NCBI GenBank assembly: GCA_963930655.1
Contig: OZ005619.1
Location: 5,996,501 to 6,060,500, forward strand
Length of the DNA: 64,000 bases
Reading direction: 5' to 3'
Source of the DNA: Myrica gale
Taxonomy: Eukaryota; Streptophyta; Magnoliopsida; Fagales; Myricaceae
A model generated the notes under the pieces. The model was not told where the DNA came from. It did not search any database and worked only from the letters and a program-made list of their open reading frames with translations. The position numbers and the translations under genes were made by a program. Positions 1 to 10,215 of this stretch are shown here, one piece after another. Position 1 is the stretch's first letter; each line of letters starts with the position of its first letter.

Positions 1-691
1 TTTTATAAAATGTATGAACGGACATTATCTAACAAATAATAATCGTTAGGTTATAGTGACAAATTAAAAATCTTCATGAACATTCTATTTAGTCCGGATG
101 TTGTTAGCAGCGTTCCAACGGACAAAATAACATCGTTCGGACGGTACGAAAAAAACTCCGCACAATTATGAATGCTTCTTCCGTGAATCGTTTGGTTCCA
201 CATCGATACCGTCTGGACCAATAAATCGTGTCTGGACCGTATACATTCTAGAACCTTTTCGAATCGGGCATATTTAATGACGTTAAATTTGACAGGGTCA
301 CGTGTGAATATAACTGTTGAGAAGAGTCTGAATGCTAATCAAACGCGTTCGGACGATTACTTGGCACATTAAACGCGCCAGACTTTGTCAAAATCACAAA
401 CTCGCTCACTTATCTCAAACTTTTCTCCCAAACAGTTTCACTACCTGTTTGAGATCACTCAAGGAACTTCAGGTAAAACTTCTTTCGTGAATTTGCTTTT
501 CAATTTCAAACATTTCGATTCAATATCGTCCGCTGTTTAGTTTTTTGTATTGTTTGTGTCTATCAAATTACGTTGTTTTACTGGTGTTCATCGAACCACA
601 TTCGAACTTCTTTTAACATCGTCCGAACATTCTATACAACGTCCGGACGATCGTTTTACATGTTGACGTCCTAAAATTTTAACGACGCAGT
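1..691. repeat. Non-coding DNA with reiterated CGTTCGGACGG-type motif
   Basis: No credible gene. The stretch carries repeated, degenerate copies of an 11-bp motif and its reverse complement CCGTCCGAACG, for example at 134-144 and 346-355, with diverged forms near 230 and 620-655. The same motif recurs near 1650-1780, 2940-3260, 3640-3760 and 9400-9930, around remnants of transposon genes. This resembles subterminal repeats of CACTA elements, but no CACTA terminus is visible here, so the class is an inference. Confidence 0.4.
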
Positions 692-1282
692 TTGATGTTT
701 GTGCGGACGGTTTATGCTAATATTCGGATGGTTTTTGCTAGATTAACCATAGAACGCTTTGAGAGAAGTATCTCCAATGTCGGGGGACAAACAGAGCGAC
801 CAACTTGGGCAGACGCCTTTTTAGCAGAGTTAAATGAGAGTATTCGGGCGATAGTGCATCCGACACATTTGTTGTGCATGGAGCTCCAATGCCGCTTGAC
901 CGGTCTGGAGACCAAACTTGCTTTAATGGATAGGGCTATAACGGAAGAGCTGAATATTATGCAACTGGAACTATTCTCTGTGAGAGAACAATTGTCTCAG
1001 TTGTCCCAGTCTGTTCATATCGTTCCAGTGCAGCTGCATACACTCATCAGACAGGTGGATAAGATGGAAGAGCATTTGACGCATGTTTGTGATGCCCTCG
1101 AACAAGATACTTACGAGCCAAAGGCAGTTCATGATTTGGACCAATTTTCTATTTATGCTTTATCACTATTATTTATTTATCGTTTGAAGGACTGTTTCCG
1201 GCTCATACTAGACATTATGATTGTGTTTTTCGCTCGGTATTTGGATTATTTTTTATATTTTATATTAATTATGTTTTTTTAA
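692..1282 (+). pseudogene. Coiled-coil C-terminal remnant of a plant transposon protein (copy 1)
   Basis: This open frame of 196 residues has no catalytic motif. Residues about 55-145 form a heptad-rich amphipathic helix (segments such as CRLTGLETKLALMDRAI and LSQLSQSV), while residues after about 155 turn into hydrophobic AT-rich read-through and are unlikely to be real. The segment VHPTHLLCMELQCRLTGLE is clearly similar to LQPTHCVVSDISRRLTALE, encoded at 2375-2418 in the next gene remnant, so this is a second copy of the same C-terminal domain. The N-terminal domain present at 1860-2330 is missing upstream, so the copy is truncated. Function is unknown; it is probably an accessory protein of the surrounding DNA transposon. 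Confidence 0.4.
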
Positions 1283-1859
1283 CTAGATTAAATTTATTAT
1301 AATTTAAATGGATAATTAGTAAAATTAAATAGAGATTACACTAACAGAACGGTTAGTGTAGTTAGATTGGAACGGTTAGAGTAATTAGCTTGCAATTACA
1401 ATTAAATTGGTGATTAATTATAACGCATATTTAATATAAAAAGTACACATAACTATATTTTTTATGTATTCAAAATAAATAAATTAAGTTAAATATTTGT
1501 GCCAAATTACATTACGTTAAATTGAATGAAATAAATTAAGTTATTTACGTAAATTAAATTATTTAAATAAATTAGGTTTTGTGAAGTAAAGTAAATTTAG
1601 TGAAATTAACATGCGAAATAAATCTGTTGTTCGGAATCTTTTTAGACTTTCAAAACGGATATGTTGACGTTTTGATAATGTCTGGATGCTTCACGTATAC
1701 ATCCGAACTGAATTATTAGTGTTCGGATGGTGGTATTTGGGTTTGGACGTTTTTCTAACCGTGCGAACGCTTTTTTGTGCAGATTCTGAAAAAATAAGTA
1801 AACGTCCACGTACCATTAGCCTGGCTGATGACAAGTAACCTTCCGCTGGAGCTTTAACG
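1283..1859. other. AT-rich spacer
   Basis: Strongly AT-rich to about 1620, then diverged copies of the TCGGACG-type motif at about 1675-1775. No gene, RNA gene or transposon terminus recognised. Confidence 0.5.
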
Positions 1860-2599
1860 GTGGAACAACATACAATGATCATTATGTCTCGCTCGATTGT
1901 TTTCGAGCAGGACATCAAGTTGACAGACTTTAACAATCTCACATTTGAGGGTATGACGCTTCTGGAGGTGGTGGAGGGGTTAGGTTTGATTTCGTTGATC
2001 CACAGGACTGGCTATGCATCAAAGAATATGGTGCGAGAGTTTTATTGCGCTATATTAAGGGCGAGGGACCTCGAGGAGCCTAGTATGGAGGTCACTGTCT
2101 ATAACGTTTCGATCATATTCTCTCCCAACGAGCTGGCGAATTTCTTCGGGTACGAGAGAGATTTGGCAGCGTTCCCAAACCTACCAATGAGCGAGAAGGG
2201 CCGGCCTACTAAGGTCGAGGTATTCCAAACTATTCTGGGCGAGGATACAACTATTTTGGAATGCAGGATCCTGGACAGAGCTAGACCCAGGGACTTGGGG
2301 CACAACGGCCGAGTTGGATGGACAATATGATGACGGGGCTGACTCAGCGGATGCAATCGGTCTTGCAGCCCACCCATTGTGTGGTCAGTGATATCAGTCG
2401 TCGTCTGACGGCTTTGGAGTAGAAGGTCGTGGACATGGACGTTGGGTGGAAGAATGAGGTCGCTACGCTTAAGGAGGTCTTGAAGGGCGTGGCAACCGGT
2501 GCAGGGCTCTTTCCCCTGACTGAGCGAGTCGTCCTGATAGAGAAGCATCTTCGTTAAGTTCTAAAACTCACGGATGAGGATGATGATGACGAGCAGTAG
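1860..2599 (+). pseudogene. Putative plant transposon protein (Transposase_32-like domain plus coiled coil), disrupted
   Basis: The first 157 codons encode a domain resembling the Pfam 'putative plant transposon protein' family (Transposase_32). Visible hallmarks are LLEVVEGLGLISLIHRTGYA, then VREFYCAILRA, then VTVYNVSIIFSPNELANFFG, a family pattern of 'V-R-E-F-Y-A-N' followed by a strand and 'F-S-P-x-x-I/L'. The first frame ends at TGA 2328-2330. The coding signal continues in another frame from 2327 as a coiled coil and an acidic tail (TDEDDDDEQ) ending at TAG 2597-2599. That second frame has in-frame stops at 2419-2421 and 2555-2557. One frame change and two nonsense codons make this a pseudogene. 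Its coiled coil is a paralogue of the one at 692-1282. These domains are found in plant transposons; the molecular role is unknown to me. Confidence 0.5.
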
Positions 2600-4157
2600 T
2601 CTACTTTTATAATTTTTTATTATGTTTTGAGGATATTTACTTGTATTATGTTTTATGGACATGTATTGGTTTTATTATATGTTTTTGTTCATATTATGTT
2701 TTGACGATTTGATATATTTCTGTCATGTCAGTTATGTTATTTGTATTTATTAGAACTTAATACAATATGTTAATTAAAGTTACGTTTCTAATTTATGTAC
2801 ACGCAATCAAAAAAATATTGATATTGGAACTTAACACACTTAAGGTTATTTTTATTATTAACTAACTTTGGTTATTTAAAACTTACTAATAAATTTAATT
2901 GTATATGCTTTAAAAAATAAAAATAAAATCGTCAAACACCGTTCGAACGTTAAGGTTTCCATCCAGACTTTTTAATGTAAGCACGGACAGTTTGTTTCAA
3001 AACATCGTTCGGACGGTGTTTTTATATCGTCTTGGTATTTCTAAAACAGTGTCATGTAATGTAAGGTCGTGTGGGGACTGTTATTTATAGTCCAAACGGC
3101 TATGCTTATGACCAGACGCTGTCGTTTGAGAATTACTAAAACGGTGTGTTGAATTGTAAGATTGAGTTCGGACGGGTACATCGTAGTTCGAACGGTTATG
3201 AAATTTTGGCGACATCAATTCCCTCGAAAACTAATACACGTATGCGTCCGAATGGTATTCAATCGTATGAAAGTGGCAGAATCACAGACAACAGAGGAAA
3301 AACTTAGAAAATGAGATATTTGAGCACGAGGAGAAGCAGATAGCTGATTTTGGGCGTCCAATCTCATTGAATAGGGTGTGAAAGGAGGAACTCTATTAGA
3401 ATTTGATATTGGATTGCATTTGAGATTAGTGGGTTTTAAATTGAATTGTTTTAGAATGAAAAACATGTATTTTAATATATTAAAGCATGTGTTTTTCGAA
3501 ATTTTAGTGTCTAAAATGATAGTAATGGTGTTTAGGGTTGGTTGTGATGTGTTTATATTGAAGTGTTTGTAATTTTGGTTGAGTTTGACAAGATTTTGGG
3601 GGTGAAAATAGAGTCTGTGCGTCGAAGAACTGTCTTGTTCAACAATCTCAATCCGGACAGATTATGTACCGTCCTTACTCTATTTTTGGTCCAGACTCAT
3701 TGCAAAAGCGTCCGAACGTGTATATGTATGGTTCAGACGGTTTTGTTACGTCCGAACGGTTGTTGTTGTTATGTCATGCATTCATTTAGTAGCCTTAGAC
3801 CCCATTAAGAATTACACAAAGTTCGGATAACGAACTGGATGTAATTCTTGAATTGTCCATGTTATGGGTAGTTTGAGTTTACAATATGCGTAATGTGCGT
3901 AATTGTATCTACTATTGTGACAGATGTGTTTAGAAATTTCGATGCAAATCTTCTTTTGTCCTTCGAATACACATTTAGCATTGAGTTACACACTTGCCTT
4001 AAATAGTGGGTGTTTAGGCTCAATGTTGTAGGCATGTATCTAGAGACTGAGGGGAAATGTTGTCGCAATTTCTAAAGCATCGGTCACAATGGTCGAGTCA
4101 ATTACGTGCAGTCATTGTTTGCATTATTGTTTGTATTTTCGTCTTTGAATGAACAAT
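2600..4157. repeat. AT-rich spacer with further CGTTCGGACGG motif copies
   Basis: No gene supported. Clear motif copies are at 3006-3016, 3709-3718 and 3749-3759, with diverged ones near 2940, 3168, 3190 and 3245. The short open frames here are low-complexity and have no recognisable domain. Confidence 0.45.
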
Positions 4158-4644
4158 ATGGATAAAAGTTGGATAGATGAGGCTGATAGAATCAAAAGTG
4201 TGAAGTATAGTGATGGTGTTCGGGATTTAATGATTTAATGAATTTATATTTTTATTATTTATTATTTAAATCAATGACTTAGGTATTTCATTTGGTGTAC
4301 AGAAAAATTCAGAATCTGATGAAATTAGTCCTTCGTTGCTTTATAAAAAGACACATACTAATAAGGATGGCATGTGGCCTTCAGAAGATGCACACGAAAA
4401 TTTTGCAAGTTGTAACGTTAGATTTAATGATGCATTCATATGTGTTTATGTTTCATATGTACTAGTTTTATCTTCTTTTCTAATTTTGTAGGAAAAAATG
4501 GAGGTGTTACAGTTGCAACACGAGTCAGAGGGAAAGTCATACACCGAAGCGTAGATCTTCACTTAGGTGTTGGGGACGAAAGTGGGTTACGTGCGAGGTT
4601 TAAGCCGTTCAGTACGGTCTGTTGGATCATCTTCATAAACATCG
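4158..4644 (+). pseudogene. CACTA-type transposon gene, 5' part (Transpos_assoc and Ptta/En/Spm-like pieces)
   Basis: Three coding pieces in order. At 4158-4238 there is an ATG-initiated 26-residue piece starting MDKSWID and ending YSDGVRDLMI, matching the start of the plant transposase-associated domain (D-K/R-S-W followed by Y-x-x-G-V). At about 4303-4408 comes DEISPSLLYKKTHTNKDG and MWPSEDAHENFA, bounded by acceptor-like TACAG and donor-like GT; this resembles the Ptta/En/Spm plant transposase segment before its KM motif. From about 4492, after a TTTTGTAG acceptor, comes KMEVLQLQHESEGKSYTEA, then stops and frame changes. The gene is then cut by the solo LTR at 4645 and resumes at 8944. Broken in several places and not functional. 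Family assignment is by pattern memory. Confidence 0.5.
4640..4644. other. Target-site duplication CATCG, left copy
   Basis: The five bases CATCG directly precede the TG terminus at 4645 and recur at 8939-8943 directly after the CA terminus. Confidence 0.85.
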
Positions 4645-4859
4645 TGTGAGACCCCGAAAAATCAGTACGTACTCCGTTGTAAGCTTAAGGATTTGGTGAT
4701 TTGTTTTGAATTAATGGAGGTCATGGTATGATCTAAATTTAATGAGCATTATGGAATTTCAATGGATGAGGTTTAAATTTTAAGGTAGCCAACTTTAAGT
4801 TGCTGAATTTTTATTTCTTTTCAATATCCTTGATTATTTTAGAAGGATTATCTTATGGA

Positions 4860-5480
4860 TGATGTTATTGGGCTGCTAAGAATTTTATGTTGGGCTTTAA
4901 AACCTAAGGCAATGGGCTGATGATGGGCTACTCCTACTTGGTCGAATATTAGGTGTAATTGGGCCATTGAAATTTTGTTTATGGGCTGCCCTAATATTTG
5001 AGATAGTGGGCCCTTTGGATTGTGATATTGGGCTACTATAAGACTTAGATTATTAAGTGAATATTGGGCCTTTAAATTTATGATAATGGGCTTTAAAATA
5101 ATCATGAAAATAGGCTTTAAAGTCATGGTATTGGGCTGGCATGAAGTTCATGATGATGGGCCTTTGGAATTGGGTTGTTGGCCTTTAAGGATTTAAGTTG
5201 TTGGGCCTTAGCCTTTGGGCTTATGAATTAGAATTAAGCTTGTGATGTTGGGCCTTGGACCAATGATAATGGGCTGCCTTATTATATTGGGCTTTAAACT
5301 ATGATGATGGGCTGCCATTAAATTGTGTTGGGCTTTAAGGACTTAGGTCATGGGCCTAGTTTCAATGATTCATGATATTGGGCCTAACTATAAGGATTGG
5401 TGTTATTGGGCTTGTGATTGGAATTAAGGTTTAGCCTAATGGGCCTTGAATTATGATGTTGGATTAGCAAGCCCATTAAG
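4860..5480. repeat. TGGGC-reiterated tract inside the solo LTR
   Basis: TGGGCT, TGGGCC or GGGCTTTAA recurs every 20-40 bp, more than twenty times, without a fixed period. No coding frame explains it. Confidence 0.6.
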
Positions 5481-7247
5481 TAACCATGAGCCCATTTAGT
5501 TGGATTTCAACCAAGTGAACTAGACTAGTTCTAAACCAAGGGAGACAAGGGGACAAGATGTGACAATTGGATGCAAGTAAATTTGGAAGAAAAAAACTCC
5601 CCTTTGACCGAACCTAAGGCCAAGTTCATGCTCCCTTGCTTTTTGGCTTTTCATTTCACACCCATCACACTCCCTTTTCACTTTATTTGTGTCACTTCAC
5701 TTCATTTGAGCCATTTGGTCGACCAACCACAAGCCAAGAGAGAGAGAAACCAAGCTAAAAGAGTGGAGAGAAGCCGAAGGGTGAAAAGAGAGAACCAAGG
5801 GAGAAAATCCAAAGTTTTGAACCAAGAAGTGAGGTTTTGAGCTTGAACCAAGAGGGAACTTGTGTGAGAGGAAGGAGAAGAAGGAAGAAGAAGAAGGAGG
5901 TAAAGAAAAGGAGAGGTCTTGCAAGGGAAAAAGGAAGGGAAAGCAAGGAGACAACAAGGTAAAGTCCGGATCTCCCCATTTCCTTGTTGGCCGAACACTT
6001 TTGTAGTTGGATCTTGAAGTTTTGTGTTGTGTTTTGTTAGATCTTGAACTTAGAAACCCTAGGTTGTGTATGATGCTAGATCTGGCCATGTAAGCATGAG
6101 ATCTAGGCTTGAATGTTAAGATCATGCAAGGAAATGTGCAATGTGTGTTAGGTAAGCTTAGATCTAAACCCATTATGTGTTAGGCCGGTTGTAAGTTGAT
6201 TTTTCCCTTTAAATCACATGCTATTGAGGTTGCTAAATGTTAGATCTGATATTGGTGGTTGTGAATGATGAAGAAATGAAGTTGTAAGTTCAATGGTTAG
6301 TGTTAAAATACAAAGGAGTGCATATTGCAAATTGTTGGCATGAAAAGTGTGATATTTGGTGTTGGCCGAACCATGTATACCCTAGATCTTTAAGTATGAT
6401 TTTGTGAATGTATGGATCTGATGGTGGGCCATGATGTGTGTAAGTTTGATAACCTTATGCATGAAAATTTACCATGAAATGTGAAGGATGTATGCAAAGC
6501 AAAAGAACCAAAGAAAAACCTAAATTGTTGGTGAATATTGGGTGCTAGCCGAATGATACAATGTGTGATATCTTGTGTTTGTGTCTTGATTTTAGATCCT
6601 AGGTTGTGAATCTGAAAAATTGAGGATGGGATCACCATTGGAGATTAAATTGTGATCAAAGAACACATAAAATTGGTGTTGGCCGAATGTCATGAGGAAG
6701 AGAAACCCGAATTGCAAGCTTGTAACAATTGGAAATTATGTTTGCTTGTGATGAATAAATAAAATTAGGGTTGTGGCCAAACAAATTAAAAGATGTTAAG
6801 GATTAAAGGATCGAGTTAAAAGGATTAACAAGCCTTGTGATGTTAAGCATGAATTAAGGATTTAATTGGGATGAATGAGCTTGTCCGAAATTTATTGAAT
6901 GCAAGTGAAGTGTAATTGTAAGGATATGGATAGCAAGAGAACCTTGATCACATAAGGGGAAAATACAAACCCTAATCAAGGTTAATGTCTCGGGTTGATA
7001 AAGGTTTAATATCCAAGCCAAGGGTTGTTAATGATTAAGGTTAGTGATTTATTCAGGTAAAGATTTAACCGAATACAGGAAATAAAAGAGAGACTTAGGT
7101 TTAATCCTAAATCCGTCAGTTGTTGATTAGAACCCTAATCGAGAATAGAAATATATTGTAATAGAGTTAATAATTAAATAACCTAAGTTTTGTATATTAG
7201 TTAAAGAAAAGAGTAAATAAAATATTTAAATGATTAAAAGAATTTAA

Positions 7248-7251
<4 letters not shown>

Positions 7252-7281
<30 letters not shown>
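7252..7281. repeat. (AT)n microsatellite
   Basis: Uninterrupted AT dinucleotide run inside the 4.3 kb solo LTR. Confidence 0.9.
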
Positions 7282-7283
<2 letters not shown>

Positions 7284-7919
7284 ATCAAAGAAGTATAATA
7301 TAGTTACTATTCGGAAATACTCCGATGGACGGGAAGTACGAAGTTAAGGGATGAACAGGAAGTTCAAATTGGATTAAGAGAAATCCGGCAACTATATTAT
7401 TCCGTTAAATTAAGTTAAGCGCATAATTATCGCTATTCATTCCTTAATGGATTTCACGATAGATTTCCTCGAATAGCTTAGTAGAACCGAAACGTATCGA
7501 TATATTTTATCGGATGCTCAGTGTATTGAGAATGAGATCTATTTCTTGTAGGCAACGAGCCAAGTAAGAATCGGGAAGGAATTTGCAAGGAGTACTGTAA
7601 GTGAATCTTACCCCTTTTGGAAAACTGGAATGATACACTGCATGTTTTATTGTACATGGCAAGATGTTTTTAATACATATGAAATGTATTGCATGAAGAA
7701 TGTTTCAAGTACGCATGATGTTTCGAACATGTCATAGCATGATCATTTGCATGAACGCATGAGAGACGTTTTGATGCAAATGAAACTACGATGTTTTCAA
7801 GAGTGGCATGGCATGTTCATTGCATAGAAAACATGAAAGGTTGTTTTATTCAAATAAGAAAGAATTTATGTTATGATTAAGCCGGGGGCTTTGGTTGAAC
7901 CCGTACCAAGTTAAGTGAG

Positions 7920-8110
7920 GTTCGACATCCATGCCGAGGGACGTTGTTCGTGAAGGATGGATGGATGGAACCTAAGACATCCATGCTGAGGGACGTTGTT
8001 CGTGAAGGATGGATGGATGGACGCCCATACGGAGGGACGTTGTTCATGAAGGATGGGTTAGTCCGTGAGGTATGTGCAACCACACCGATGAACGTTGCTC
8101 GAGAAGGTGT
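7920..8110. repeat. Degenerate ~51-bp tandem repeat inside the solo LTR
   Basis: Three consecutive copies contain GAGGGACGTTGTTCGTGAAG followed by GGATGGATGG (last copies diverged). The first two start about 51 bp apart, near 7927 and 7978. Two copies of a unit containing GGCCAAGAGTGGCAAGAG follow at about 8290-8350. Confidence 0.7.
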
Positions 8111-8938
8111 GGCACCTCCAAGGGTCATGTATAGCCACTGAAGGACGAATGCGAGAAGGTGTGCTAGCTTGACCGTATGTAAGGTCTCCAAGGGAAATAG
8201 GGGACAGTTTCGATGGGAACAGCACAACCCTGACTTCATGGGGTCAAATGGAGCGAGCCCACAGTAAGAGATGAAATGTTTATGAAAAGGCCAAGAGTGG
8301 CAAGAGATTTTGAAATGCATTTGAAAAGGCCAAGAGTGGCAAGAGATTTTAGTGCATGGCATGTGCATCACGGAGCATGCATATGCATCATGGTTTTTAT
8401 GCACTTTCTCACAATTTATAGTTATGCATTTCTTCTCTTGACTCTATAGTGCATCAAAGTGAGTATGTTTTAAATCTATGATTTATCAAAGTTCATGTTT
8501 TAACTGTTGTTCCTTACTGAGTCATTCGACTCATAGTTTTTAAATCGTATCATTCCAGATCCACAAGATAACTGGGGAGCAGAGGAGTATCTCACGTAGA
8601 AATCCTGGAAGTTTGGGAATTGGAGCCGGAGTTGGTGAACTCCGAGGTAGCACTAGTGAATGCTGGTTTTGATTGAGTGGCAGTATGTTGCCCTAGTACG
8701 TTTTGTATAAGTTTGTAAACAAGATGCAATGTAAAGACTTTTCTGAATTATAATTTGTATACCGAAGGGTTATGTTCATCGAGATTGTATCTCAGCCAAC
8801 ATGTGGATCCTGAGTGAGCCATCCTATGTGTATTTGAAAAAAAAAATCCGCTGTAAGAGTTAGTGTAAGCGCTGGAGTGTTCCCGGGGAATGCTCGCGGC
8901 TGTCACGGTCCCTGCGGGATGGCGTTCGGGGCGTGACA

Positions 8939-8943
8939 CATCG
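8939..8943. other. Target-site duplication CATCG, right copy
   Basis: Matches 4640-4644 exactly and follows the GTGACA terminus of the solo LTR. Confidence 0.85.
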
Positions 8944-9300
8944 TCTGTTGATTTGTCTCAGAGATTGAAAGCAGTCAGATTACAGATTGAAGAGATGAGA
9001 ACTAGACAGTTGGACTATGAAGCGCTTCTGGTCAATCGGTCAGATATGAAGCAGATGGTGCGAGAGCATCTGCAGATGATGGAGGAGCAGCAATTGAAGA
9101 AAGACGAAGAGCTTATGAAGATGATGGGTAGCAACGGAAAAAAGACGAAGAACACCAAAAGATGATGCAGGAACAACAAAGGAACCTAGTGGAACAACAA
9201 GAACGGAGGATGCAACTAATGGCGGAGCAGATGCGTGAGCAGCTGATGGAGCAGATCAGACAGATGCAATCTCGTTCGACACCCAAACGAAAATTTGGGT
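8944..9300 (+). pseudogene. CACTA-type transposon gene, 3' coiled-coil part
   Basis: Continuation of the gene interrupted at 4644. It begins SSVDLSQRLKAVRLQIEEM and runs as a charged Gln/Glu/Met-rich coiled coil. The reading frame shifts near 9130-9150, after which the coil continues as QQRNLVEQQERRMQLMAEQM and ends ...STPKRKFG at the TAG closing at 9301. A long Q/E/M coiled coil after the Ptta/En/Spm domain is the usual architecture of these plant transposon proteins. One frameshift plus the solo-LTR insertion make it non-functional. Confidence 0.5.
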
Positions 9301-10204
9301 AGATTTATTCTATTCTGTAACAACTACTTTGTCAGTACTTATCAATTATGTATTTTAATTACTTTTAATAACGATTGCATATTTGTAGATATTTTATTAT
9401 TTTATTATATAGAAAACCATTCAAACGATAAAAAATGTCGTCTGCACGATTCTTTTACTTTGATAATGTGCGCATGCATAACTATCTGTCCGCACACTTT
9501 GCTTTAAATTAGTCCGTCCGAACGGTGGTTCTCGCTTCCACACGGTCTTTAAATAAAAAACAGTGCCACGATACACAAACACGTTCGAACTTTTTCAACG
9601 AAACGAGCGTCCGAACTGTATACGTAACGGTTCAAACGGCTTTTGCAGATGACAAATAACTTTTCGTCATGAATGAAACAACGGTGCAGATGTCTTTATG
9701 AAAGATTCTGGAGGATGTATATTACCGTGCGAACGATGTTATGAAACCGTGCGCACGGTCTGTAGATGACAAAATTCATTTCGTCACATTGGACAAACCG
9801 TTCGTATCAGCGGTCCGAACGTATAGGGAGTACGTGCACACAGCTCATGCAAACGGATGGACTGTACTGGACATGATGATTTTCAATTTCGTCACTATGG
9901 CACAAAACCGTTCAGACGGATATTCAACTGAACAAGTGACTAGATGAAATTTGGATGAATGCTTGCTGATTTGGCTAGTGAACAAAGATGCATCTAGTCA
10001 CTTGTCTATTATTCTAATCAATATTCAAATTGCTTATTTAGGGTGTTAGAGGTAATTGCCAGGGCACTACCATTCAGAAATATTTTTCATGCTCTCTTGT
10101 GCAAGCTCCAGCAAGTGTCATCCAAGCAATAATAATGGGTATGTCTATTAATATCTTTCTTTGCTCAAAGTATCCATTTTTTTAATATGTGTATATATTT
10201 TTTG
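9301..10204. repeat. Spacer with CCGTCCGAACGG motif cluster
   Basis: No gene. The motif recurs in both orientations, for example at 9515-9525 and 9608-9616, with diverged copies up to 9920. A 14-bp inverted repeat, CAAGTGACTAGATG at 9933-9946 and CATCTAGTCACTTG at 9991-10004, closes the cluster, just before the FAR1/MULE remnant. Confidence 0.5.
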
Positions 10205-10215
10205 TATATTTACAG

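Larger units (their letters stand above)
4645..8938 (+). mobile_element. Solo LTR, 4294 bp, Ty3/Gypsy-like
   Basis: The segment begins TGTGAGACCCCG and ends GGGGCGTGACA, with TG...CA termini and a perfect 5-bp duplication CATCG on both sides. There is no internal coding region or second LTR, so it is a solo LTR left by recombination. The terminal sequence style and the great length suggest a long-LTR chromovirus such as Del/Tekay, which is an inference. Inside are a stretch with repeated TGGGCT/TGGGCC (about 4860-5480), a purine-rich leader-like tract (5740-5960), an (AT)n run near 7254-7280, and short tandem repeats at 7920-8110 and 8282-8350. It interrupts a CACTA-type gene whose coiled coil resumes at 8944. 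No gene lies inside; the long open frames here are composition artefacts. Confidence 0.85.

Noticed and set aside
2099-2548. Minus-strand open frame of 149 aa
   Set aside because: Antisense shadow of the Transposase_32-like pseudogene, which carries recognisable motifs on the plus strand.
5697-6173. Three overlapping minus-strand open frames (74-158 aa), Ser/Phe/Leu-rich
   Set aside because: They are the complement of the purine-rich leader-like tract of the solo LTR; composition-driven, no domain, inside a delimited transposon end.
7877-8404. Minus-strand open frame of 175 aa with repeated SIHPS-type words
   Set aside because: The repeats reflect the ~51-bp DNA tandem repeat in the solo LTR; no protein family recognised.
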